A stretch of 8,101 nucleotides of DNA from Paludibacteraceae bacterium (GCA_947471245.1 CANIXM010000064.1:1-8101); one strand, 5' to 3'. Counted from the first letter of the stretch, positions 1 to 6,358 are shown. The notes: generated by a model from the letters alone, not told the origin. Translations and numbers: made by a program.

Positions 1-13
1 AAATAGTTTTCAT

Positions 14-835
14 TTACGCATAAAGCAATCCTACTATCCATACAGACAAACGTGTAGGTAGAACTTTGAACAGCCAGTTGAATATTTTATATTCTATTCC
101 GGGAATGACAGTGAAACACATTTTGTTTTTATAAACTTGATTTACCATTTTTTGAGCTACAAATTCCGCTGGACGACCATTTTGCTCATCTTTTTCCATA
201 CGAGCAATGGATGCAGTCATGGTTTTGTAGTAAGCGGAGCTGGAGTTTTGTGCTTTTTCAGCAAATTTTCTAGCTGCAGTAAAGTCTGTTTTTGTGTCGC
301 CAGGAAGTACAGTACAACATTGAATACCAAAAGGTTTTACCTCTAGGCTCAATGCCTTCATAAAAGTGAGAAGTGCCGATTTACTAGCAGAATAAAGAGT
401 TTGGAAAGGAATCGGGATTACTCCAGCAACTGAAGATACTGCAATCACTTTACCATATCCTTGCGATCTGAAAACAGGAAGACAAGCTTGGATGGTTTTG
501 ACTGCGCCAAAAAAATTGGTTTCAAACTGATATTTCACTTCTTCTGATGAAAGATCTTCGATAGCGCCTGCTATTCCGTTACCTGCATTGCAAATCACGG
601 CATCCAATTTGCCCTTTTGCTTGATAATGTTTTCAACAGCCGATTTTAAGCTTATTTCATCGTTAACATCCAATGCGATATTGATGATTTCGCCTTCACC
701 AGATGATGATTTCTTATTGTCGCCACCTCTGCGTGATGCGGCATAAACCGTAGCTCCAGCGTCCATTAGTAAATTGGCAGCTGCTAAACCTATACCTGCA
801 CTAGCCCCAGTGAGTAATACTACTTTTGTTTCCAT
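14..835 (-). CDS. Classical SDR-family NAD(P)-dependent oxidoreductase
   Basis: This 273-residue protein has the normal length and layout of a classical short-chain dehydrogenase, a soluble single-domain Rossmann enzyme that oxidises or reduces an alcohol/carbonyl group with NAD(P). Visible motifs are the TGASAGIG cofactor loop (residues 9-16), NAG (83-85), the structural Asn of NFFG (107), catalytic Ser135 in VSSVAG, and YSASK with Tyr148 and Lys152, so the active site is complete. The paired arginines after the second strand (SRR, 34-36) suggest NADPH preference; this is inference. The last 25 or so residues are rich in Phe, Trp and Leu and could touch a membrane or lipid-like substrate. 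The start ATG follows an AT-rich leader with no Shine-Dalgarno, and a -7 box lies 22 bases upstream. It diverges from the extended SDR at 1127. The substrate cannot be assigned; sterol/retinol-type or 3-oxoacyl reductases share this pattern. Confidence 0.93.
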   Translation of the reverse strand: METKVVLLTGASAGIGLAAANLLMDAGATVYAASRRGGDNKKSSSGEGEIINIALDVNDEISLKSAVENIIKQKGKLDAVICNAGNGIAGAIEDLSSEEVKYQFETNFFGAVKTIQACLPVFRSQGYGKVIAVSSVAGVIPIPFQTLYSASKSALLTFMKALSLEVKPFGIQCCTVLPGDTKTDFTAARKFAEKAQNSSSAYYKTMTASIARMEKDEQNGRPAEFVAQKMVNQVYKNKMCFTVIPGIEYKIFNWLFKVLPTRLSVWIVGLLYA

Positions 836-857
836 AAATGTTGATAATTTTTTTGTA

Positions 858-865
858 CAAAGATA
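858..865 (-). promoter_or_regulatory. Bacteroidota -7 promoter box for the SDR gene
   Basis: On the minus strand these bases read TATCTTTG, a full match to the Bacteroidota -7 consensus TAnnTTTG. The box lies 22 bases before the start codon at 835, so transcription would begin a few bases downstream and leave a short AT-rich leader. No clear TTG (-33 element) sits at the usual 17-23 base spacing, which lowers confidence. Confidence 0.55.
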
Positions 866-1079
866 CAGAATTATCTGATAGCTATTAAGATAAATAAAGG
901 CTATATAGCATAGGCTATAAGTATGAAAATTGCTATCAGTCAGTGAATATTTATCTCAATAATTTTTTTATCCTCATGATTAATAACAGTGTATAATAGC
1001 ATTTTGAAGTAAAAGTTATTGAATACCTATATGACATTTCAAAACTAGTCAACCCTATGATGGTACTAGATTTTTAACG

Positions 1080-1087
1080 TACTTTTG
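1080..1087 (+). promoter_or_regulatory. Bacteroidota -7 promoter box for the epimerase gene
   Basis: The sequence TACTTTTG matches TAnnTTTG exactly. It lies 39 bases before the ATG at 1127, leaving a leader of roughly 30 bases. It overlaps the in-frame TTG codon at 1085 that would otherwise extend the reading frame by 14 residues. That TTG would lie upstream of the transcript start and so cannot be the initiation codon if this promoter is the one used. A -33 TTG at the usual distance is not evident. Confidence 0.6.
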
Positions 1088-1126
1088 CAATTGAATGGAA
1101 GTATAAAAAAATTGAATCATAAGAAT

Positions 1127-2110
1127 ATGAAGGTATTGGTTACTGGAGCGAATGGTTTATTGGGACATCATGTGGTGAATGAATTGCTATCAGATGGTAG
1201 GGAAATAAGAATATTGGTGAGGAATGTAAGTGATGTTTTTTTTGACTTGCATCGGGTAGAAGTGGTATTAGGTAGTTTTGCCGATGCATCAACATTGGAT
1301 GAAGCACTGGAAGGTTGTGATGCCGTGATACATATTGCTGCTATGGTAAGCCACACGGCATTAGACTATCAACCTTATGAAGCTATCAATGTAGATGGGA
1401 GTATCCAATTGTTTCGTGAATCGATAAGGATGGGAGTTAAAGCGTTTGTATTCATTAGCAGTTCGAATACTGTGGGAAACGGAACGTCATCATCATTGTT
1501 GGCAAACGAGGACTATCCTTGTGGATTTCCATTTGAGAGGTCGTATTATGCTCAAAGCAAAATAGCTGCAGAATCTAAGCTTTTGGAACTGTCAAAGAAT
1601 CAAAGCATTCGATTGATAATTATCAATCCTTGTTTTTTGATAGGGGCATTTGACCCCAAACCAAGTTCGGGTAAACTGCTGTTGATGGGATATAAGCGGC
1701 GAATCATGTTTGTACCCAAAGGAGGTAAAAATTTTGTATCTGCAGAGAATGTAGCTCGTGTGGTGTGCAATGCGTTGGAAAAGGGTAGGAGTGGAGAGCG
1801 ATATTTAGCCGGTGGTGAAAATATGAGCTTTAAAAATTTCTATACGCTCCAAAGTAAAATAGGAAGCTACCAGCAATGGATTATAGAATTGCCAGATTGG
1901 GTTCTCAAAACGGCAGGTTTTATTGGTGATTTCATGCGAGCTATGGGCATGGAGTCAGAATTGAGTACGGTGAACGTCAATCAATTGTTGGTTCAAGAGT
2001 ATTACACATCAGATAAAGCTACACGAGAACTGGCATTAGATGCAACAGATTTAAGTAAGTCTATTAATCAGAGTCTATGCTGGTTTAAATCACAGGGAAA
2101 AATCTCTTAG
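1127..2110 (+). CDS. Extended SDR: NAD-dependent epimerase/dehydratase, dihydroflavonol-reductase-like
   Basis: From the ATG at 1127 the product is 327 residues and starts MKVLVTGANGLLG, with the nucleotide-binding strand at the very N-terminus and the extended-SDR glycine motif GANGLLG at residues 7-13. The catalytic set is present: a Ser cluster in FISSSN (around 111-113) and YAQSK with Tyr141 and Lys145. Further family marks are NPCFLIG (from about 167) and the C-terminal FVSAENVA...GERYLAGGEN region. These resemble the hopanoid-associated epimerase (HpnA) and dihydroflavonol-4-reductase-like branch, enzymes that act on sugar nucleotides or small ketones with NAD(P). An in-frame TTG at 1085 is rejected as start because it lies inside the -7 box. 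The gene stands alone, diverges from the SDR at 835 and abuts the convergent lipoprotein gene. The substrate is unknown. Confidence 0.9.
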   Translation: MKVLVTGANGLLGHHVVNELLSDGREIRILVRNVSDVFFDLHRVEVVLGSFADASTLDEALEGCDAVIHIAAMVSHTALDYQPYEAINVDGSIQLFRESIRMGVKAFVFISSSNTVGNGTSSSLLANEDYPCGFPFERSYYAQSKIAAESKLLELSKNQSIRLIIINPCFLIGAFDPKPSSGKLLLMGYKRRIMFVPKGGKNFVSAENVARVVCNALEKGRSGERYLAGGENMSFKNFYTLQSKIGSYQQWIIELPDWVLKTAGFIGDFMRAMGMESELSTVNVNQLLVQEYYTSDKATRELALDATDLSKSINQSLCWFKSQGKIS

Positions 2111-3109
2111 TTATTTTAATTTGATACCATTTAAAATGATGTTGGTACCATCTGTTTTAAGGTCAATATTGGAAATTGTAAGTGATGGTTGGTGAATGTC
2201 AATATTGGATGATGACCAAGCAGGTGAATGTGTATCGGTGGAATTAAGAATAGCAATCAGTGCATAATAATTGGACGCACCGATGGTGTTGGAGTCCACG
2301 CGAGAATCTGTAGCAGCTTGTATTATGCAAGCGAATTTTAAGTTATCGTGAATATTATTGTGGGTGACGGCAATGTTTTTTGCTTCATATTTGGCAGTAA
2401 TTGCTTCAGGAAATATCCAGATTTCGGTGCTAGATTGCCCACAAGCGATGGCAGCATTTCCGCAATTATACACTTCATTATTGGTTATTAATCCACTTAT
2501 TGAACCAGCTTTTGCAACAATTCCCATTCCTGTGCTGTTCAATATATCATGAACTTTGTTGCCACTGACTGTAAAATTTTTAACCCCTACTAGGTCTATT
2601 CCTTGTTCGCTATTGGAATAAGAAATGTCATTATTTAGAATTTTCACGGAATCAGCACCGCCAATGTGTATACCGTCTTTTGCTTCAAGTTTGGTGATAT
2701 TGTTATCTTGAATTACGATGTGTTTAGACATTTCGGCGAAGTCATTTGATACCTGACCAATTTGTATACCACCCTCAATGTGGAAATTACTGATCGAAAC
2801 ATTAGTTACTCCCCAGCCAGTAATACAGTATTTGGTGCTTAAAAGTGGTTTGATGATAGCACCATATTTTTTGATAGAGTTGAGTTTGATGTTGGACACT
2901 AATGTGATATTCTCAAAATAGGTACCAGATTCTACGTTGATGACTCCACCGCTGTCTTTGAGCAAGTAGATGGCATCTTGAATGCTTCCACTACTCAAAA
3001 CTAAATAGCTACCATCAGCTTGTTTGACCGGTTTTGTTTTGATTTCCTCTTTCTTACATGCTACAAAGCAAGCAAATATGAGCAAATAAAAAATATATTT
3101 TGGATTCAT
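2111..3109 (-). CDS. Right-handed beta-helix repeat lipoprotein
   Basis: This 332-residue protein begins with a lipoprotein signal peptide: short N-region, hydrophobic core (residues 5-17) and lipobox FVAC with Cys18 as the lipidated residue. The following KKEE is charged and acidic, reminiscent of the lipoprotein export signals that send Bacteroidota lipoproteins to the cell surface; that is inference. Residues 40-65 (SIQDAI...GGVINVESGTY) match the usual entry to a parallel beta-helix, and about 100-290 is a run of PbH1-like coils with recurring Asn turns (NNIT, NNDIS, GNKVHD, NNEVYN, NNIHD, SNTIG). Such folds are common in polysaccharide lyases, NosD-like proteins and surface adhesins. I see no certain catalytic residues, so substrate binding or cleavage cannot be told apart. 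The gene is monocistronic with its own -7 box, and its stop codon directly touches that of the epimerase gene. Confidence 0.88.
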   Translation of the reverse strand: MNPKYIFYLLIFACFVACKKEEIKTKPVKQADGSYLVLSSGSIQDAIYLLKDSGGVINVESGTYFENITLVSNIKLNSIKKYGAIIKPLLSTKYCITGWGVTNVSISNFHIEGGIQIGQVSNDFAEMSKHIVIQDNNITKLEAKDGIHIGGADSVKILNNDISYSNSEQGIDLVGVKNFTVSGNKVHDILNSTGMGIVAKAGSISGLITNNEVYNCGNAAIACGQSSTEIWIFPEAITAKYEAKNIAVTHNNIHDNLKFACIIQAATDSRVDSNTIGASNYYALIAILNSTDTHSPAWSSSNIDIHQPSLTISNIDLKTDGTNIILNGIKLK

Positions 3110-3143
3110 GTTATTGTATTTTTATAGAAAATTATGATTATTA

Positions 3144-3175
3144 CAAAGCTAAAAATTTTATTGGAACAATTGCAA
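3144..3175 (-). promoter_or_regulatory. Two-part Bacteroidota promoter for the beta-helix lipoprotein
   Basis: On the minus strand, 3151-3144 reads TAGCTTTG, an exact TAnnTTTG -7 box, and a TTG (3175-3173) lies 21 bases further upstream, inside the 17-23 base spacing described for Flavobacterium-type promoters. The -7 box is 34 bases before the ATG at 3109. This is the most complete promoter in the window. Confidence 0.62.
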
Positions 3176-3220
3176 TTTTTTATTTAGTTTTTAAAAAAAA
3201 ATCGATGTTGAGAATTGTAT

Positions 3221-3228
3221 TATCTTTG
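3221..3228 (+). promoter_or_regulatory. Candidate -7 box for the envelope operon
   Basis: TATCTTTG here matches TAnnTTTG exactly and faces the operon starting at 3433. There is no TTG at 17-23 bases upstream and the distance to the first gene is long (about 205 bases), so the assignment is tentative. It is the only exact plus-strand match I found in this intergenic region. Confidence 0.35.
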
Positions 3229-3405
3229 TTCAATGAATGATATGTGTGATTTTGACACTCTGTAGGTGAAATTGATTTGCTTATAATAATTGATAATCAA
3301 TGATATAATCATAAATTAAGCTACTCAAAACCATATATTAACGTCAAGCGATACAATTTTATTGATTCGAATTTATCTACAAATTGTGATATTATCAGAT
3401 TTTAA

Positions 3406-3418
3406 ACGAATTATTCGT
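3406..3418. promoter_or_regulatory. 13-base palindrome before the envelope operon
   Basis: ACGAAT and ATTCGT form perfect 6-base arms around a single T, ending 14 bases before the ATG at 3433. A related palindrome, ATTCGAAT, lies at 3365-3372. The position suits an operator or a translation-affecting hairpin; no regulator can be named, and chance is possible. Confidence 0.3.
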
Positions 3419-3432
3419 ACTATTTTATAAAG

Positions 3433-4149
3433 ATGCAAAGACTTAAAATATTGATATTGGTACTACTGATTCAGTTTCCAGTAATATCACAAATCACACT
3501 GGATCATTATGCCGAAGTGGGTAAAACCATGATGTCAAATGGTGTTTATTCCAATGTTAGCACACTAGTAGAAGCTAGATACGGACATTTACATATACAA
3601 GGCGGCGCATTGCTATCGGTTATTAACCCTCAGGCTGGATTAATCAATACCATAACTGTCGGAGTAGGAGGGGAGTTTCAAGTTAAGAACTTCAAAATGA
3701 AAATGGACGGGTTTTATCTTTGGAAGCCGATTTCTGAGAATTTGAGAGCGTATAATGGTGGTATTATTGTTACCTCAAGGTTCCAACACTTCGGTGTCAA
3801 ACTAGGAGTGAATACAAGGGTTTATGGACTATCAAAGGCTGCAACGATGAAATATCACTTGAGTGATGCGGTGTCTACAGCTTTATGGGAACCAGTGAAT
3901 TTGATGTATCAGTTTTCATACTATCAGCCACTGTCCACTAAATGTAATCTGGAAGTGAGAATTACCAATTATGACAAGTATATGATTCTTCAGGAGACTA
4001 ACCCGATGATTATGAGTAGAGTGGATTATGCAATAAGTCCAAATATGTGGCTGTATGCAGAGTTGTATTATATGCAAGCCGGACTGCTCAATATGCGGGT
4101 TAATTACTTTGGGTACAATGGGAGAGGAGGGCTTATATGGGAATTATAA
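3433..4149 (+). CDS. Putative outer-membrane beta-barrel protein, unrecognised family
   Basis: I do not recognise the family of this 238-residue protein. It has a clear Sec signal peptide: Lys/Arg at residues 3-5, hydrophobic core 6-18 and probable cleavage near VIS-Q (19/20). The mature part is dense in alternating polar/aromatic segments typical of amphipathic beta-strands, such as LMYQFSYYQPL and MWLYAELYYMQAGLL, has no hydrophobic helix long enough to cross the inner membrane, and ends in a strand-like segment (GRGGLIWEL). This is the pattern of a small outer-membrane barrel of roughly 8-12 strands. It is the first gene of an operon: its last 13 bases overlap the start of the phosphoesterase lipoprotein gene. 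It may form a channel for, or an anchor of, the downstream enzymes; that role is inference from context only. Confidence 0.8.
   Translation: MQRLKILILVLLIQFPVISQITLDHYAEVGKTMMSNGVYSNVSTLVEARYGHLHIQGGALLSVINPQAGLINTITVGVGGEFQVKNFKMKMDGFYLWKPISENLRAYNGGIIVTSRFQHFGVKLGVNTRVYGLSKAATMKYHLSDAVSTALWEPVNLMYQFSYYQPLSTKCNLEVRITNYDKYMILQETNPMIMSRVDYAISPNMWLYAELYYMQAGLLNMRVNYFGYNGRGGLIWEL
4125..4130 (+). promoter_or_regulatory. Strong Shine-Dalgarno inside the upstream gene
   Basis: AGGAGG, the full Shine-Dalgarno consensus, sits 6 bases before the ATG at 4137, inside the 3' end of the barrel gene, where it also codes for Gly-Arg-Gly-Gly. It fixes the start of the lipoprotein phosphoesterase. It stands out because other starts in this window have AT-rich leaders with little or no such signal, as is common in Bacteroidota. 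Confidence 0.6.
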
Positions 4150-4994
4150 TCAAACGCATCAGCATTGTTTTTTCATTGGTAATAGGATTTATTGCTTGTA
4201 CTAATATTACTATTGATCCAAGTGGTTACATCTATTCTACTGATAAAATTAATACCCGCTTCGACCAATCTGAGCAGTGGAACTCAAATCATCCATTCAA
4301 GAAAGTAGTAAGCTTAACAGAAAATTATCAGCTACTAGTGGCAGCAGATAGCCATGTAGGACCGATGCACAATCTTGAATTGTTTTTAGACGAAGCCAAA
4401 AAGCCAGAGAATGTGGCGTATGTGTTGGTGGGCGATGTGGTAACTGGCAAAGCAGAAGATTACATGAGATTGGATTCTGTGTTGCCAAAATACGAGGTGA
4501 AACCTGGGTTTATAATGGTCGGGAATCACGATTTATATTTTGATGGTTGGCAATCGTTTTACAAGTTATTTGGGTCGTCTGTTTACTATTTTACCGTTCA
4601 GACACCTTCTGCTTCCGATCTTTATATTTGCTTGGATTCGGGGAATGGTACGCTGGGCGATAAGCAACTGGCTTGGCTTAAATATGTGTTGGCAACTGTC
4701 AGACCTAATTGTAGAAACTGTGTGATTTTCACGCATGTCAACTTTTTCAGAAACAGACATACCGGTTCTACTAATCCGTTGGTAACGGAGTTGGAAGTAT
4801 TGATGGATTTGTTTCTAGAAAGTAATGTGAATATGGTGTTGATGGGGCACGACCATGAGCGGTCGCTCAATCAGCTTGGCAACACCACGTATGTGACCAT
4901 GGATGCATTGCTGGATGGACATCCTAAGGCAAGCTGGGTGAAACTGAATGTGAGTGGAAGTAAGGTGGGTTATGAATTTGAAGAAGTAAAATGA
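4137..4994 (+). CDS. Calcineurin-like metallophosphoesterase lipoprotein
   Basis: This 285-residue protein opens with a lipoprotein signal peptide (Lys6-Arg7, hydrophobic core, IGFIAC with lipidated Cys21), so it should sit on a membrane facing the periplasm or cell surface. From residue 66 it shows the full calcineurin-like metal-binding set: DSH (Asp71, His73), GD (Asp100), GNHD (Asn130, His131), TH (His200) and GHDH (His238, His240). These residues hold two metal ions and hydrolyse phosphate mono- or diesters. The segment LDSGNG...QLAWL (166-181) resembles the cyclic-nucleotide phosphodiesterase/purple acid phosphatase branch. The substrate is unknown. The first residues after Cys21 lack an acidic cluster, giving no hint of surface export. 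Its start overlaps the barrel gene by 13 bases, and one base separates it from the next phosphoesterase gene, so translational coupling across all three is likely. Confidence 0.9.
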   Translation: MGIIIKRISIVFSLVIGFIACTNITIDPSGYIYSTDKINTRFDQSEQWNSNHPFKKVVSLTENYQLLVAADSHVGPMHNLELFLDEAKKPENVAYVLVGDVVTGKAEDYMRLDSVLPKYEVKPGFIMVGNHDLYFDGWQSFYKLFGSSVYYFTVQTPSASDLYICLDSGNGTLGDKQLAWLKYVLATVRPNCRNCVIFTHVNFFRNRHTGSTNPLVTELEVLMDLFLESNVNMVLMGHDHERSLNQLGNTTYVTMDALLDGHPKASWVKLNVSGSKVGYEFEEVK

Positions 4995-4995
4995 A

Positions 4996-6150
4996 ATGAT
5001 ATCGGACTATTTAATTTTTTTTAGACATAAAGGTATGAGAGCAATATTTTTTCTAATTATGTTTTCGGTTTTTGGGTTGATGAATTACTATGTTTCGCTC
5101 AGAGGATGGCAGGTGTTATCAGCATTTGGAACATGGAAGTTTGTTGTTCCGATTTTGATAATTACCATGTTTATAGCCTTTATGTCCACGATGATTTTTG
5201 GTGCTAATATGCCCGTGGGACTTGCGAAGGCTGTTTCATTCTTTGGTAATACATACATAGTCGTACTTATGTATTTGCTTCTTTCGTTTCTGGTGGTGGA
5301 TGTGGTGCGACTCATAAATTTGGTATTTCCATTCATGGGAAATGGAGTGCTTGTATTCCGGTTTGGAACATTTGTATTGACCGTGGTGGGGATATCAATA
5401 GCTTTGGTGATAGGTAATTATCGGTTCAATCATCCACAAGTGGTGAAATTAAATATTAGCTCAGCAAAGCCTAAGCAGAATAAGCATGTACGGATTGTAG
5501 CTGTGAGTGACGTGCACCTTGGATTTTCGATAGACAAAGCTCGACTTCAAAGCTATGTGAAACTAATCAATGATCAACATCCTGACTTGGTGTTGATGGC
5601 AGGTGATATTTCAGACCGCCCGGTGTATCCTATTGTTCGTCAGAACATGAAAGAGGAACTACGCTCTATCAAAACAAAACTTGGGGTATATGCCATCAAT
5701 GGTAATCATGAGTATTTGGCCGAAACTCCATTGGCACTGTCTCCTTATTTGGAGGAGGCTGGCATCAAAGTGCTGCGTGACAATGTGGTGCTGGTGGATG
5801 GTAGTTTTTACATTGCGGGGCGTGATGACAGGATGAATCCAAACAGAAAAACGGTGCAAGCGTTGGTATCGGGGCTGAATAGTAAATTGCCCATAATCAT
5901 GATGGATCATCAGCCCTATCACTTGGAAGAAGCTGAAAAAAATGGGGTGGATCTTCAGCTTTCAGGACATACACACAATGGTCAGTTTTTTCCTGGCAAT
6001 CTGATAGTTAAGCGAATGTATGAACTAGGCTACGGCTATCTAAAAAAAGGAAACACACATTACTATGTTTCCTCTGGATTGGGCATTTGGGGACCACAGT
6101 ATCGGATTGGCACTCAGTCGGAGATAGTAGTCATTGAACTTGATTACTAG
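4996..6150 (+). CDS. Membrane-anchored calcineurin-like metallophosphoesterase (YkuE/YaeI type)
   Basis: The first 145 of 384 residues are hydrophobic with about four membrane helices (roughly 15-33, 45-68, 84-108, 121-141). The rest is a calcineurin-like phosphoesterase with all metal ligands: DVH (Asp172, His174), GD (Asp204), GNHE (Asn237, His238), DH (His305) and GHTHNGQ (His325, His327). The GNHE and GHTHNGQ forms and the closing GLGIWGP...IGTQSEI region are typical of the YkuE/YaeI branch, some of whose members act on phospholipids or on UDP-diacylglucosamine (chlamydial LpxG). Which one applies here is not known. The side of the membrane on which the catalytic domain lies is not certain. 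The ATG at 4996 is chosen because it lies just after the TGA at 4992-4994 of the preceding gene; a second ATG at residue 14 would remove little. It is the last gene of the operon. Confidence 0.92.
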   Translation: MISDYLIFFRHKGMRAIFFLIMFSVFGLMNYYVSLRGWQVLSAFGTWKFVVPILIITMFIAFMSTMIFGANMPVGLAKAVSFFGNTYIVVLMYLLLSFLVVDVVRLINLVFPFMGNGVLVFRFGTFVLTVVGISIALVIGNYRFNHPQVVKLNISSAKPKQNKHVRIVAVSDVHLGFSIDKARLQSYVKLINDQHPDLVLMAGDISDRPVYPIVRQNMKEELRSIKTKLGVYAINGNHEYLAETPLALSPYLEEAGIKVLRDNVVLVDGSFYIAGRDDRMNPNRKTVQALVSGLNSKLPIIMMDHQPYHLEEAEKNGVDLQLSGHTHNGQFFPGNLIVKRMYELGYGYLKKGNTHYYVSSGLGIWGPQYRIGTQSEIVVIELDY

Positions 6151-6155
6151 ATTCC

Positions 6156-6199
6156 GATTTTTCGTAATCTACTTTGTGTACTTTCCTTATCGAAAAATC
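6156..6199. terminator. Weak stem-loop after the envelope operon
   Basis: GATTTTTCG (6156-6164) and CGAAAAATC (6191-6199) are perfect 9-base reverse complements separated by a 26-base loop, starting 5 bases after the stop codon at 6150. The stem is AT-rich, the loop long and no strong U-run follows, so it is a weak terminator candidate. It lies in the convergent spacer and could serve either strand. Confidence 0.3.
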
Positions 6200-6252
6200 T
6201 ATAAGCCTCCATTTCAATTATTCAATGCTATTATATGGTGAAATCTTTTATC

Positions 6253-6272
6253 AGACGCCGCATGCGACGTCT
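6253..6272. repeat. GC-rich REP-like palindrome
   Basis: AGACGCCGCATGCGACGTCT is a 20-base palindrome with one mismatched pair (C6258/A6267), followed by CTAC. Its 13 G/C bases stand out against AT-rich flanks. From memory, palindromes of the form (GTAG)AGACG...CGTCT(CTAC) recur between genes in Bacteroidota and cyanobacterial genomes; I cannot confirm this copy's family here. Its place between convergent genes is typical of REP-like elements. Confidence 0.55.
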
Positions 6273-6323
6273 CTACTTCCTATTGTATGAATGTGGTTGT
6301 TTTAGAATAGAATTAAACACAAA

Positions 6324-6344
6324 TCTTTTGTGACTTTTGTGGTT
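6324..6344 (-). repeat. CACAAAAG-type interspersed repeat, copy downstream of trhO
   Basis: On the minus strand this reads AACCACAAAAGTCACAAAAG plus one A. It matches 19 of 20 bases of the arms of the inverted repeat upstream of trhO (7461-7480 and 7648-7667). Together with CACAAA at 6318-6323 it can also fold into a small hairpin (6318-6332, 6-base stem and 3-base loop). It starts 15 bases beyond the trhO stop codon. Confidence 0.6.
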
Positions 6345-6358
6345 TCCCATTTATAAAC

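Larger units (their letters stand above)
836..1126. other. Divergent intergenic region with dyads between two SDR genes
   Basis: This gene-free AT-rich region separates the divergent SDR genes. It holds a -7 box facing each gene (858-865 on minus, 1080-1087 on plus). Between them is a cluster of short symmetric sequences: CTGATAGC at 875-882 is the reverse complement of GCTATCAG at 932-939, GCTATATAGC at 900-909 is a perfect 10-base palindrome, and AGGCTATA occurs twice at 898-905 and 912-919. These could be regulator-binding sites, but such short AT-rich matches also arise by chance. No open reading frame of note is present. Confidence 0.5.
3110..3432. other. Divergent intergenic region upstream of lipoprotein and envelope operon
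   Basis: These 323 bases contain no convincing gene. They hold the minus-strand promoter at 3144-3175, a plus-strand -7-like box at 3221-3228, and three short AT-rich palindromes: ATTGAT-A-ATCAAT at 3289-3301, ATTCGAAT at 3365-3372, and ACGAAT-T-ATTCGT at 3406-3418. The last ends 14 bases before the start codon at 3433, where a regulator or an RNA hairpin could affect expression. No Bacteroidota promoter lies close to 3433, so the operon may be read from 3221 with a leader of about 200 bases. I recognise no riboswitch. Confidence 0.5.

Noticed and set aside
1182..1193. 12-base direct repeat AATTGCTATCAG shared with 928-939
   Set aside because: One copy is in coding sequence, and one or two such matches are expected by chance in 8 kb of AT-rich DNA.
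3233..3265. Ten-codon frame (MNDMCDFDTL) just after the -7-like box at 3221
   Set aside because: It would be nearly leaderless and is short enough to arise by chance. No conserved leader-peptide feature such as a run of one amino acid is seen.
3281..3290. sigma70-like TATAAT sequence before the envelope operon
   Set aside because: The Bacteroidota primary sigma factor uses TTG/TAnnTTTG promoters, and TATAAT is frequent by chance in such AT-rich DNA.
4566..4870. Antisense frames of 64 and 82 codons inside the lipoprotein phosphoesterase gene
   Set aside because: They lie wholly opposite a gene with complete catalytic motifs and show no recognisable protein features.
5659..5922. 87-codon antisense frame inside the membrane phosphoesterase gene
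   Set aside because: It is a shadow of the sense gene, whose motifs GNHE and DH cover the same bases.
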